Shown: in pieces, positions 9,136 through 17,176 of the stretch
Numbering within the stretch: the stretch's first letter is position 1
How the letters are laid out: each line of letters begins with the position of its first letter
NCBI GenBank assembly: GCA_038147195.1
Contig: JAYQTB010000004.1
Coordinates: 1,984,001-2,048,000 of the forward strand
Direction of reading: 5' to 3'
DNA from: Eutrophocola salsuginis
GTDB taxonomy: Bacteria; Pseudomonadota; Gammaproteobacteria; Pseudomonadales; Pseudohongiellaceae
Length of the DNA: 64,000 bases
Translations under genes and position numbers: made by a program
Notes under the pieces: model-generated
The model's input: the letters and a program-made list of their open reading frames with translations, nothing else
Databases searched by the model: none
What the model was told of the DNA's origin: nothing

Positions 9136-10486
9136 TTACTTTCTAGTAAGGGGTGACCGGCCGTCACCCTGGGTCGTTGCTGCGCCCTGCCCTTCTTTGG
9201 ATGGCTGGCGCCGCTTGCCGACATTCTTCTTATTACGATGCCGTTCCTTGCTCTTCGCTTTTGCCTTGGCCACAGCTGAATCCTGCTTCCTTGCTTTGCC
9301 TTTCTCTCCCTTGATGCCTTGCTGGTCTTTTTTCTTTTTTACCGGTCCGGCGAAGCGTGCAGGCAACGCCTTGATCGCGCGCTGGCTGAAAGTGAGTTTC
9401 AGGTAGCGGGCAATGCCATCCATCTGATTCCATTCCTGAGGTGCCACCAGGGAGATCGCTTTTCCGCTTGCACCGGCCCTGCCGGTCCGGCCGGTACGGT
9501 GCAGATAGTCATCGCCAGACCGGGGTACGGCGAAATTTACAATCAAATCGATGGCGGGGATATCGATGCCCCTGGCGGCGAGGTCCGTTGCCACCATCAC
9601 CCTGAAGCGGCCATCGCGAAAGCGCCTCATCACCTCTTTGCGCTCGTTCTGCTGCATTTCGCCGTGCAGGCACACCGTGGGATTACCCTGTTGCACCAGG
9701 AATGCCGCCAGTTGCTCCGCGTGATCGCGCGTATTAGTGAACACCAGCGCCTGCTGGTAATTCTGGTTGGCCAGCAACCAATTGCAGAGCTGGCGTTTGT
9801 GGCCAGGGTCATCAGCGATGATGGTTTCATGCACGATGTCGGCGTTGGCAGTGCGTTGCTCATCGACACTGAGGATCGCCGGGTTCTTCTGTATTCGTGA
9901 GGTAATGCCCTTCAGCTCGTCATGGTCCAGGGTCGCAGACAGCACCATCGTCTGCCGCCCCGCATTGCAGGCTCTGACGATGGTTAGGAACATCATCTCG
10001 AAAGCCCATGTCGAGAATCCGGTCCACCTCATCCAGCACCAGGTATTCGAGGTCGCCTAGTTCGAGGGATCTTTTCTGCACGTGCTCGAGCAAGCGGCCC
10101 GGCGTACCGATAATAATTTCCGGGTTCTTGCGTATTTTCGCCTGCTGCGAGCGCAGGCCTTCGCCGCCGACGATGACCAGTGATGTCACGGAGGTAAATC
10201 TCGCAAGGTCATGGCAATGCTTGTCCAGCTGCAGTGCCAGTTCACGCGTCGGGCTGACAACCAGGCAACGAGTTGCCGTGCGCGGGGACGGCGAATCCAG
10301 CATCCGTTGCAACACAGGTAACATGAATGCCGCACTTTTACCGCTGCCGGTTCGCGCGTTGGCCTGAATATCCCTGCCGGCAAGCACGGCCGGAATCACT
10401 GCCTGCTGTACGGGCGTGGGCGTTTTCAAGCCGGCGGCCGCCAGTCCCTTCAAGAGCACCTCATCGAGCCCGAATGTATCAAACAA
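9136..10486 (-). pseudogene. DEAD-box RNA helicase split by a single-base frameshift
   Basis: ATP-dependent RNA helicase of the RhlE/SrmB type, with roles in ribosome assembly or RNA turnover. The first part (from 10486) has the Q motif region PTPVQQAVIP, motif I ARTGSGKSA, SPTRELALQ, TPGRLLEH and a DEVD variant of motif II. It then passes through DMGFRDDV and goes out of frame at about 9988. The second part continues in another frame with LTIVRACNAGRQ, motif III SATL, TDLAARGID and HRTGRTGRAG, then a Lys/Arg-rich tail ending at 9136. Removing one base from the GG at 9987-9988 (CC on the coding strand) restores one protein of about 449 residues. It is either a true frameshift or a sequence error. 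Confidence 0.85.
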
Positions 10487-10925
10487 ACTGCACCACCTTT
10501 TTTGGTGACTGGTTCATGCAGCGCATTGTAACTTGCCTGACCGCATTCCTGATGATTTTTGCACTGCATTCGTTACCGAGACTCAATATCGACTTCGGGC
10601 GCAACTGCACAAATACGACAGGTAGGCTGGCATGCTCGACCGCCATGACACATCCGTCCTTCGTTCACGCTGTTACTTCCCTAGTGGCGAGTACCCCGTC
10701 CGCCACTAGGAAATGATTTCGACCGATCTTCAGAGGAAAATCGATGCAGTCAAAGAGGAAACCATGTGTAAGTGCTTGTTTACACCTGCCGTTTTCAGAT
10801 CTGCCGGCAGCCCTCGATTTTGGACCAACACCAGTTGTTTTGCAGAATAGTTAATTTCTCGGCTTGGCAGGGAGCCCAAGTGGACTAGCTGACTCAAGCC
10901 TGCCTTGCCATATCCGCGGCTTCAG
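10487..10925. other. Intergenic region with a perfect hairpin
   Basis: The space lies between the helicase start and the 3' end of the SnoaL-like gene. It contains a perfect 10-bp inverted repeat, CCTAGTGGCG (10680-10689) and CGCCACTAGG (10701-10710), with an 11-base loop and no T tract on either side, so it is not an ordinary terminator. Short reading frames on the plus strand (10516-10713, 66 residues; 10744-10857, 37 residues with a fair AGAGG site) have no recognisable content. Confidence 0.35.
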
Positions 10926-11312
10926 TCAGGCGCTATCAGCTAGGCGCGTGCTCTGGTGAAAAAGCAGCTCCCAGGTCTGACCGGGATGTTTTTCCTGCCA
11001 AAGGGAGCTGTGCATGGTGCGACCACCGGAGGTGCCCTTCGGTTGTATCTGCCGGGCCTGGTAGGTGGAGAGCACCAGGCCGGGGGCCAGTTGCCTGACA
11101 TCGTAAGCTAAAAACTCCCAGCGTGAATCCGGGCTTTTCCCTAACAGCCAGCGAACCACTTCTTCACGAGTCACTTCCCTGCCGCGCGCATCGATTTCTC
11201 GGAAGTCGTTGCTGATCATCGCCTCGAGTTGATTAGGACTATTGGAAAAGTCTTGATGCAGGAGCAATTCCTCCAGAATGCGGATATTTTCAGGCAGGTT
11301 AAGAATGTCCAT
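10926..11312 (-). CDS. SnoaL-like / DUF4440 (NTF2-fold) protein
   Basis: Small cytosolic protein of 128 residues with the NTF2-like fold pattern of DUF4440 and SnoaL-like proteins. An N-terminal helix (LEELLLHQDF) leads into the segment SNDFREIDARGREVTREEVV, and alternating strands end in WELLFHQSTRL, the hallmark of this group. Some members bind or turn over small hydrophobic molecules, but no reaction can be assigned here. It is the last gene after ygfB-pepP-ubiH, 15 bases behind ubiH, where many relatives instead carry a second ubiquinone hydroxylase (ubiI/visC). Confidence 0.7.
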   Translation of the reverse strand: MDILNLPENIRILEELLLHQDFSNSPNQLEAMISNDFREIDARGREVTREEVVRWLLGKSPDSRWEFLAYDVRQLAPGLVLSTYQARQIQPKGTSGGRTMHSSLWQEKHPGQTWELLFHQSTRLADSA

Positions 11313-11327
11313 CGTCTATAACTACCT

Positions 11328-12590
11328 TCAGCTTGCCCACGTATCCAGCTTCACACGGGTATCAGCCAGTCCCATGGCGCGCTGGGCAAACGCACGGCGC
11401 AGCGGTAGTACCAGGTCGATGCTGAATATGCCGAACTTGCGCAGCCATACTGCTGCCAGATGATTGGTGGAAAACAGGCGTGTCATGTAATCGCTGAAGG
11501 CGGCCGTCCTGTCCTGGTCTGTTATAGCTTGTTGCAGGTATAGCTGCAGGTTGTCGATGGCACCGAGCGATTCACCGCGATCATGAGCGAGAGCGAGTAT
11601 GGCTGCCAGGCGTATGGTGTCGCGAAATGCCAGGTTGAATCCCTGGCCGGCAACCGGGTGCAGCGAATGGGCGACATTACCAAGCAGTACAAGGCCTGGG
11701 CGCACCTGCTCCTCCGCCGCTACCAGGCTCAGCGGGTAGCTGTGGCGCTGACCCACGCGCGAGAACATACCAAGACGATTGCCGAATTCCTTTTGCAGCG
11801 CGTCGAGGAACTCCATATCGGAGAGCGCCATGAGGTTTTTCGCATCGCCGCCTTTGCGCGTCCACACCAACGCGGCGCGATTCTGGCCATCCATGTCCGG
11901 TAACGGCAGCAAGGCCAGCGGTCCGTTCACGGTAAAACGTTCATAGGCGACATTCTTGTGGGGAACCGAGAAAGCAACGTTGGCGATCACAGCTTCCTGG
12001 TCATAGGGTTGCTCAACACGGTGAATGCCCATTTTTTCACACAAGCCCGAACGGCCACCCTCGGCAAGAACGACCAGGCTGGTCTCTACCACGCACGAAT
12101 CTGCATCTTTTTCCAATGTGACCTGCATGCCGGTCTGCTGCGGGGTGATACCGGTGACCTGAACGCCGCTGCGGGTTTCCAGGTACCTTGCGGCTGCAAG
12201 GGCCTTGTTGAAGACACTGCCGAGCAGGCGATTTTCGATGACATGGCCAAGCGCATCCACACCCTGTTCTCGGCTGCTAATGCGCACGGAGCCCAGCCTT
12301 CCCTGGTCGGACACGTGGATGTGGATGATGGATTGGGCAGAAGCCGAAAGCCCTTCCCACATTTCCAGTTCACGCAGGTAACTGACCGTACCATAGGAGA
12401 GAACCGTACTGCGTGCATCGAAAGACGGCTGGGGGGGCGGGGCATTCAGATCTATAAGAGCGGATTCGACCAGCAGGATGTTCAACGGTCGGCTCACCGG
12501 CATGCGATCGAGAATACAGGCGAGACTGGCACCAACCATACCGGCGCCCACGATTACTAGATCATAATGTGGTTTGCTGCAGAGGGCCAT
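11328..12590 (-). CDS. ubiH: FAD-dependent ubiquinone-pathway monooxygenase UbiH
   Basis: Flavoprotein that hydroxylates a ring carbon in aerobic ubiquinone synthesis at the inner membrane. The product from the ATG at 12590 is 420 residues, the usual size. It has the dinucleotide-binding motif VGAGMVGASLA near residue 15 and the FAD/ribityl segment LLGNVAHSLHPVAGQGFNLA near residue 300, a UbiH/UbiI/UbiF hallmark. The ATG shares one base with the pepP stop (TGATG). The reading frame stays open for 68 more codons inside pepP, but that stretch is Arg-rich shadow sequence. UbiH rather than UbiI is chosen from the pepP-ubiH order. Confidence 0.9.
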   Translation of the reverse strand: MALCSKPHYDLVIVGAGMVGASLACILDRMPVSRPLNILLVESALIDLNAPPPQPSFDARSTVLSYGTVSYLRELEMWEGLSASAQSIIHIHVSDQGRLGSVRISSREQGVDALGHVIENRLLGSVFNKALAAARYLETRSGVQVTGITPQQTGMQVTLEKDADSCVVETSLVVLAEGGRSGLCEKMGIHRVEQPYDQEAVIANVAFSVPHKNVAYERFTVNGPLALLPLPDMDGQNRAALVWTRKGGDAKNLMALSDMEFLDALQKEFGNRLGMFSRVGQRHSYPLSLVAAEEQVRPGLVLLGNVAHSLHPVAGQGFNLAFRDTIRLAAILALAHDRGESLGAIDNLQLYLQQAITDQDRTAAFSDYMTRLFSTNHLAAVWLRKFGIFSIDLVLPLRRAFAQRAMGLADTRVKLDTWAS

Positions 12591-13912
12591 CAGGCTGCCA
12601 TGTAGGCCTCGATATCCTTGACGGTTTTCGGTAGGCCGTCGGTTAGGACGTCGTGACCTTTCTCGGTGACGGCGACGTCGTCCTCGATTCGCACGCCGAT
12701 ACCCCACCAGCGCTTGTCCACTTTCTTGTTGCCGGAAGCGATGTATATGCCAGGCTCTACCGTGAGCACCATGCCCGGTTCCAGCAGGCGCCACTTGCCG
12801 TCGATCTTGTAGTCGCCAACATCATGGACGTCCATGCCGATCCAGTGGCCGGCACGGTGCATGTAGAAATCACGGTAGGCTCCCTGCTTGATCAGGCTGT
12901 CGACCTTGCCCTTGAGAATACCCAGTTTCACCAGGCCATCGGTGATCACTTTCACGGTGACATCGTGCGGATCGTCCCAGTGGTTGCCGGGCTTAACCGC
13001 TTTAATAGCTTCCAGCTGCGCCTTCAGCACGAGCTCGTATATGGCTTTCTGTTCCTTGTTGAACTTGCCACTCACAGGAAACGTGCGAGTGATGTCTGAG
13101 GCGTAGTATTCGTATTCACAACCGGCATCTATCAGCACCAAGTCGCCCTTTTTCATCTGCATGTTGTTTTCGTTATAATGCAGGATGCACGCGTTCTCTC
13201 CGCTGGCGACGATGGAGTTGTAAGCCGGTTCCCGGCAACCTGAGCGCGCAAATTCGTGCAGGTATTCCGCCTCGAGTTCGTACTCGTACATGCCGGGCTT
13301 GCACACCTGCATAGCGCGCTTGTGAGCGCGCACGGCAATCTGTCCTGACTCCTTCATAACCCGGAGTTCGTTCTTTGACTTAATCAGGCGCATCTCGTGC
13401 AGCAGGTGATCGAGCACCAGGAATTCGCCCGGCGGGTGCACGCCGCTGCGCACCTTGCTGCGGACCACCTTCACCCATTCCATCACCTTGTGGTCGAACT
13501 GCTCATCGCGGCCCATGGCATAGTAGACGCGTTCACGGCCCTCGATGAGGCCGGGCAGGATATCGTCGATGTCTGTGATGGGAAAGGCGTCATCCACACC
13601 AAGTATTTCCCCGGCATTCTCCGGTCCCATGAGACGCCCGTTCCACAGTTCCTTGAGCGGATCCTTTTCCTGGCAAAACAGCAGGCACTCACCCTGCTTG
13701 CGTCCGGGTATGAGGACTAGGCAGCATTCGGCTTCACGGAAACCGGTGAGGTAATACAGGTCACTGCTCTGGCGAAAGGCAAAGTGGGAATCACCGTTGC
13801 GCAGCAACTCGTCGGCGGAAGGCAAGATGGCGATGGAATTTGGCTCCATGTGCGCCATTAGTTCTCGGCGGCGTTTCTTGTATTCAGCAATCTTGATCTT
13901 GGGTTGGGGCAT
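12590..13912 (-). CDS. pepP: Xaa-Pro aminopeptidase (aminopeptidase P II)
   Basis: Cytosolic metallopeptidase that removes N-terminal residues before proline. The 440-residue protein has an N-terminal creatinase-like domain (1-170) and a pita-bread catalytic domain. Metal ligands are visible: Asp in LIDAGCEYEYYASDITRTFP near residue 260, His in HRAGHWIGMDVHD near 355, Glu in LTVEPGIYI near 384 and Glu in GIGVRIEDDV near 407. It sits between ygfB and ubiH in the common gammaproteobacterial order, overlapping ubiH by one base. Confidence 0.95.
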   Translation of the reverse strand: MPQPKIKIAEYKKRRRELMAHMEPNSIAILPSADELLRNGDSHFAFRQSSDLYYLTGFREAECCLVLIPGRKQGECLLFCQEKDPLKELWNGRLMGPENAGEILGVDDAFPITDIDDILPGLIEGRERVYYAMGRDEQFDHKVMEWVKVVRSKVRSGVHPPGEFLVLDHLLHEMRLIKSKNELRVMKESGQIAVRAHKRAMQVCKPGMYEYELEAEYLHEFARSGCREPAYNSIVASGENACILHYNENNMQMKKGDLVLIDAGCEYEYYASDITRTFPVSGKFNKEQKAIYELVLKAQLEAIKAVKPGNHWDDPHDVTVKVITDGLVKLGILKGKVDSLIKQGAYRDFYMHRAGHWIGMDVHDVGDYKIDGKWRLLEPGMVLTVEPGIYIASGNKKVDKRWWGIGVRIEDDVAVTEKGHDVLTDGLPKTVKDIEAYMAA

Positions 13913-13944
13913 AAAACTATCAGTCCTGGCAATCTTATTCGTAT

Positions 13945-14514
13945 TCAGTGGATATCCAAATCCGGTTGCACTGTGTCCCGGCCGGATTTACCCAGCTTCG
14001 GCCTATTTTGCAGGAATAAGGTGATTGCAGCCATTCTCACGTATTCCACGATCTCCATCAGGTTGGCTTCGTTTTCACGGTCCATTGCTTCATCTTCCTG
14101 TTCCACCTGGGCGATGCGCGAGAAGTCATTGAGCACCTCCCGGGTTTCTTCCGCCATTGCTACCTCCTCGCGCACCCAGGCACCGGCGAAGCCGGCATTG
14201 AAGCCGTCACACCAGTCGGCCAATGCAGCCAAGCGAGCCCGAATATCCTCGTCATCGTTCGGCAGCAGGGGCTGGAAGGCGTAGTCCTCGACGCCCAGCT
14301 GGGCCCTAATGTCATCAGCCAGCATCTTTAACAAGCTAGTGATCACTTCGCTTGAATCCAGATTAATTTCTAGTATTTTCTGGCTTATTTCTAGATCGTA
14401 ACCGGTATCTTCCGCACACAACTGTCCCGTAATAACGCCATGGATTTCCGCCGCTGACCGGTACACCTGGTGGGAAACCAGGAGCTCCTGGGTCAATGCA
14501 TAATCGGCTGCCAT
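13945..14514 (-). CDS. UPF0149 family protein (YgfB-like)
   Basis: Protein of the YgfB/YecA group (UPF0149). The segment AEIHGVITGQLCAED near the N-terminus is the family signature, and the rest is acidic and helical. In Pseudomonas, YgfB affects expression of cell-wall recycling genes; whether that holds here is unknown. The 189-residue form from the ATG at 14514 is preferred because homologues begin shortly before this signature; an upstream ATG at 14565 would add 17 residues. It heads the operon with pepP and ubiH and is divergent from the TIGR02449 and zapA genes. Confidence 0.85.
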   Translation of the reverse strand: MAADYALTQELLVSHQVYRSAAEIHGVITGQLCAEDTGYDLEISQKILEINLDSSEVITSLLKMLADDIRAQLGVEDYAFQPLLPNDDEDIRARLAALADWCDGFNAGFAGAWVREEVAMAEETREVLNDFSRIAQVEQEDEAMDRENEANLMEIVEYVRMAAITLFLQNRPKLGKSGRDTVQPDLDIH

Positions 14515-14688
14515 GGCGGGATAACTTACCTTAGGATTAGTGTTAGAAGCGCGCAATGATACCATTGGTAAAAGCGGAAATGCGGTTCGCCACAGACACT
14601 CTGACGGGCTCCTCCAAAACTCGAGTTGACCCTTTACTGCACGGGCTTTATAGTTATTGGCCGTCTTTTTTCAGGGAAAAACAGGCAG

Positions 14689-14895
14689 ATGAGTGATACT
14701 AGTTTCAACACGTTAGAAGACAAAGTTGATGAGCTGATTCAACTTTGTATCAACATGAAAAAAGAGAACCAAATACTCAGGGATGACAAGCACAATTGGG
14801 GAAATGAGCGCAAAATCCTCGTCGAAAAAAACCAGTTGGCACGTAGCCGACTGGAAAAAGTATTGCAGCGCCTGAGAACACTTGAGCAGGCATAA
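14689..14895 (+). CDS. TIGR02449 family coiled-coil protein (ZapB-like)
   Basis: Small coiled-coil protein of 68 residues, starting MSDTSFNTLEDKVDEL and made almost entirely of heptad-like repeats (LIQLCINMKKENQILR, then RSRLEKVLQRLRTLEQA). It matches the TIGR02449 family that lies directly before zapA in gammaproteobacteria and resembles ZapB in architecture, which suggests a role at the division ring. The ATG at 14689 is chosen over an in-frame one at 14626 because the coiled coil and the family begin there. The zapA start is 18 bases downstream. Confidence 0.85.
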   Translation: MSDTSFNTLEDKVDELIQLCINMKKENQILRDDKHNWGNERKILVEKNQLARSRLEKVLQRLRTLEQA

Positions 14896-14912
14896 GAGGA
14901 AACATCACCCAG

Positions 14913-15227
14913 ATGGCACAAGAAGTCGATACCGTCTCTATCAATATCCTGGGCAGGGAATACCAGATCAGTTGCCCTCCCGCCGAAGAAGAAGCCCTGC
15001 GCAAATCTGCCAAGTACCTCGACAAGCAGATGGAAAAGGTCAAATCCCGCAGCTCTACGCTGACCTTTGAGAAGTTGGCGGTGATGGCGGCACTGAACAT
15101 CTGCCACGAGCTACTCCAGCAGTCACAGCAGGCCGAAACCTCCGAATCGGATTACATCGGCAAGGTCCGAAGCCTCCAAGAAAAGATCGAATCGGCGTTG
15201 CAGAACAGCCGCCAGATCGAGATCTGA
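14913..15227 (+). CDS. zapA: Cell-division protein ZapA
   Basis: Binds FtsZ and stabilises the Z ring. The 104-residue protein has the N-terminal ZapA strand VSINILGREYQISCP followed by the helix EEEALRKSAKYLDKQMEKV, and then a long C-terminal coiled coil used for tetramer formation. It is preceded by the TIGR02449 gene and followed by 6S RNA, the usual zapA-ssrS-ygfA order. Identity is secure. Confidence 0.95.
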   Translation: MAQEVDTVSINILGREYQISCPPAEEEALRKSAKYLDKQMEKVKSRSSTLTFEKLAVMAALNICHELLQQSQQAETSESDYIGKVRSLQEKIESALQNSRQIEI

Positions 15228-15244
15228 TCAGCGCTTTTCTCCCT

Positions 15245-15273
15245 ATTACCCATTCCTGGAATTGGCATATAAT
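15245..15273 (+). promoter_or_regulatory. Sigma70-type promoter of 6S RNA
   Basis: A perfect -10 hexamer TATAAT lies at 15268-15273, with TTACCC at 15246-15251 as a weak -35 at 16-base spacing. The expected start of 6S RNA is six to eight bases downstream, which fits. The promoter lies just after the zapA stop. Confidence 0.6.
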
Positions 15274-15279
15274 ACTTCT

Positions 15280-15459
15280 CGATCTCCCTGGGATATTGGC
15301 CAGTTGAATATGTTCTTGAGCCGATAAAAGTAACCCGGAGGCTTTGCCCAATGGCGTTGTGTGCATGTCCGCAAGACGGAAAGCCTGATACGTCGGACAG
15401 GCCACCACCTGAACCGTACGGTTCAGGACGCGTTCGATAGCGGTATTTCGGGGAGTGAT
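15280..15459 (+). ncRNA. ssrS: 6S RNA
   Basis: Regulatory RNA that mimics an open promoter and sequesters sigma70 RNA polymerase in stationary phase. The 5' segment ATCTCCCTGGGATATT and the 3' segment GGTATTTCGGGGAGT can form the closing stem. Inside are GGCCAG and TTGAGCCGATAA as in the 5' arm of E. coli 6S RNA, and the hairpin CTGAACCGTACGGTTCAG in the 3' arm. Length (about 180), position between zapA and ygfA, and the promoter upstream all agree. The exact ends are estimated to within a few bases. Confidence 0.9.
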
Positions 15460-15472
15460 TTACCTGCGCCCG

Positions 15473-15492
15473 CCATCCTGGATCCAGGATGG
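15473..15492. repeat. Perfect 20-bp palindrome between 6S RNA and ygfA
   Basis: CCATCCTGGATCCAGGATGG reads the same on both strands. No T tract follows directly, so it may be a processing or protein-binding site, or part of the longer 6S RNA-ygfA transcript, rather than an intrinsic terminator. Confidence 0.6.
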
Positions 15493-15541
15493 AAATCCTG
15501 TAAAAAACCCCTTTAAAGTTAGTGCTTAATTACTTTTTATA

Positions 15542-16138
15542 ATGCGGGAATCAAACTCTCTCGACAAAAGCCAGCTCAGAAAAACCCTGCGGGCCAAACG
15601 CCGGGCCCTGCCCCCTAATATGCAGCAGCAAACCGCCCGGGCCGTGGCGGAAACCGCCCTGTCCGAAACCCATTTTTCGCTAGGAGGGCACATCGCCCTG
15701 TTCATGTCTGCCGACGGCGAGGTGGACACCGCCCCGCTACTTGAAGGCCTGCTGGCGCGGGGAAAGTACTGCTACCTGCCGGTCCTGGTCGAGGAAACCA
15801 CTTCCCTGCTATTTCGCCAGCTCGTTCCCGGGCAGGCGTTTTTAACCAACTTTTTCGGCCTTAAGGAACCCGATACCCGGGCACCGCTCATTGCCCCTGA
15901 ACGGCTGGATACGGTATTTATGCCCCTGGTGGGTTTCGATATCACAGGCAACCGGCTGGGCATGGGGAAAGGTTATTACGATCGCACCTTTGCCTTCATG
16001 AGGGAGAAGGATGCGACAGGCCCGATATTAATTGGACTGGCGCATGAATGTCAGAGGGTGGAGACGCTGGAGGCCGCCGACTGGGACGTGCCCCTGGGGG
16101 GGATTCTCACCGGTCAGGGATTTACCGGCTTCCGGTGA
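15542..16138 (+). CDS. ygfA: 5-formyltetrahydrofolate cyclo-ligase
   Basis: Converts 5-formyl-THF to 5,10-methenyl-THF with ATP, rescuing a dead-end folate. The 198-residue protein has the N-terminal segment KSQLRKTLRAKRRAL and the conserved C-terminal motif GFDITGNRLGMGKGYYDRTF near residue 132, which binds the substrate and ATP. It follows 6S RNA, the arrangement in which the two are co-transcribed in E. coli. The start ATG at 15542 overlaps an AT-rich stretch with no strong ribosome-binding site. Confidence 0.93.
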   Translation: MRESNSLDKSQLRKTLRAKRRALPPNMQQQTARAVAETALSETHFSLGGHIALFMSADGEVDTAPLLEGLLARGKYCYLPVLVEETTSLLFRQLVPGQAFLTNFFGLKEPDTRAPLIAPERLDTVFMPLVGFDITGNRLGMGKGYYDRTFAFMREKDATGPILIGLAHECQRVETLEAADWDVPLGGILTGQGFTGFR

Positions 16139-16147
16139 TGTTGAGGC

Positions 16148-16243
16148 CTAGAAGAGCAAACTGCTCTGGGCGACAGTGCTGATCAGGATGCCGGCGCCGA
16201 AGACAATTAGCAGCACCACCATCAGATCCGGACACTTTTTCAT
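16148..16243 (-). CDS. 31-residue single-span membrane microprotein
   Basis: A short gene on the minus strand, convergent with ygfA and divergent from rpiA. It begins at an ATG at 16243 with a good GGAGAG ribosome-binding site five to ten bases upstream. The product starts MKKCPDLMVVLLIV, continues FGAGILISTVAQSS and ends LLF: a basic start, one hydrophobic helix (about residues 7-25) and a short polar tail. This fits an inner-membrane microprotein. I do not recognise a named family; the strong start signal and the protein-like content support it as real. Its function is unknown. Confidence 0.6.
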   Translation of the reverse strand: MKKCPDLMVVLLIVFGAGILISTVAQSSLLF

Positions 16244-16501
16244 GTTCTCTCCAAAGCTATACGTAGCTTTTCGTAACAACTGGTCCAGGACCAATGCTAA
16301 AGGGTATCGAATAACCAACAAGTTAGAGCTTAAATCTCACATAGATTGTTTTTTATATGATCTAAGTTCATGAACTATATAATTTTTAATTGATTATAGC
16401 AATCTTTATTTTTCGCCCCTCGCGCTCTGGAGGCACCCTCGCAACCCGCCCTTGCCTCGGCTAGACTTGGATCTTAATCCGCTGACCCGAGTAGTTACCA
16501 A

Positions 16502-17176
16502 ATGACCCAGGACGAACTGAAACAGGCCGTCGCCGTTGCCGCCTTTGATCAAATCCAGAAATACCTTACCGACGATGCCGTGATCGGTGTTGGTACGGGC
16601 TCCACGGCCAATCTTTTCATCGAGGAGTTGGCGAAGGTGAGGCAGAAGATCAATGCAACGGTGGCCAGCTCTGAGGAAACGGCACGCCGGCTGAAGGCAC
16701 ACGGTATTCCCGTGTATGACCTCAACAGTGTCAACGAGGTCACTGTATACATTGATGGGGCGGACGAGACCAACGAGTACCTGCAACTGATAAAGGGCGG
16801 CGGTGCCGCACTTACACGTGAAAAGATCATCGCCGCAGTGGCGAAGGAATTCGTCTGCATCGCCGATGAAAGCAAGTGGGTGGACGTTCTGGGAAAATTC
16901 CCGCTGCCAGTGGAAGTGATTCCCATGGCCCGCAGCCACGTCGGCCGCCAGATCGTGAAACTGGGTGGCGACCCGGTTTATCGTGAAGGCGTCGTGACCG
17001 ACAATGGCAACATCATCATCGACGTGTACAACATGTCTATAGTCGATCCGCGCAAGCTGGAAACCGATCTCAACGAGTTGGTGGGAGTGGTGACAAACGG
17101 GCTTTTTGCCCATCGGCCCGCTGACATTCTTCTGCTTGGACGCAAGTCAGGTGTGGAAACGATCAAGGCACGTTAA
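16502..17176 (+). CDS. rpiA: Ribose-5-phosphate isomerase A
   Basis: Interconverts ribulose-5-phosphate and ribose-5-phosphate in the pentose-phosphate pathway. The 224-residue protein has the family motifs GVGTGSTANLFI near residue 30, SSEETARRLKAHGIPV near 57, DGADETNEY near 84 and the catalytic loop KGGGAALTREKI near 97. Length is normal. It lies downstream of ygfA in the common order and its last four bases overlap the convergent acyltransferase gene. Identity is secure. Confidence 0.96.
   Translation: MTQDELKQAVAVAAFDQIQKYLTDDAVIGVGTGSTANLFIEELAKVRQKINATVASSEETARRLKAHGIPVYDLNSVNEVTVYIDGADETNEYLQLIKGGGAALTREKIIAAVAKEFVCIADESKWVDVLGKFPLPVEVIPMARSHVGRQIVKLGGDPVYREGVVTDNGNIIIDVYNMSIVDPRKLETDLNELVGVVTNGLFAHRPADILLLGRKSGVETIKAR

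Noticed and set aside
11958..12560. Open frame of 200 codons opposite ubiH
   Set aside because: Antisense to the conserved UbiH protein; no independent support.
16406..17113. Open frame of 235 codons opposite rpiA
   Set aside because: Antisense to a clear RpiA; His-rich low-similarity content typical of shadow frames.
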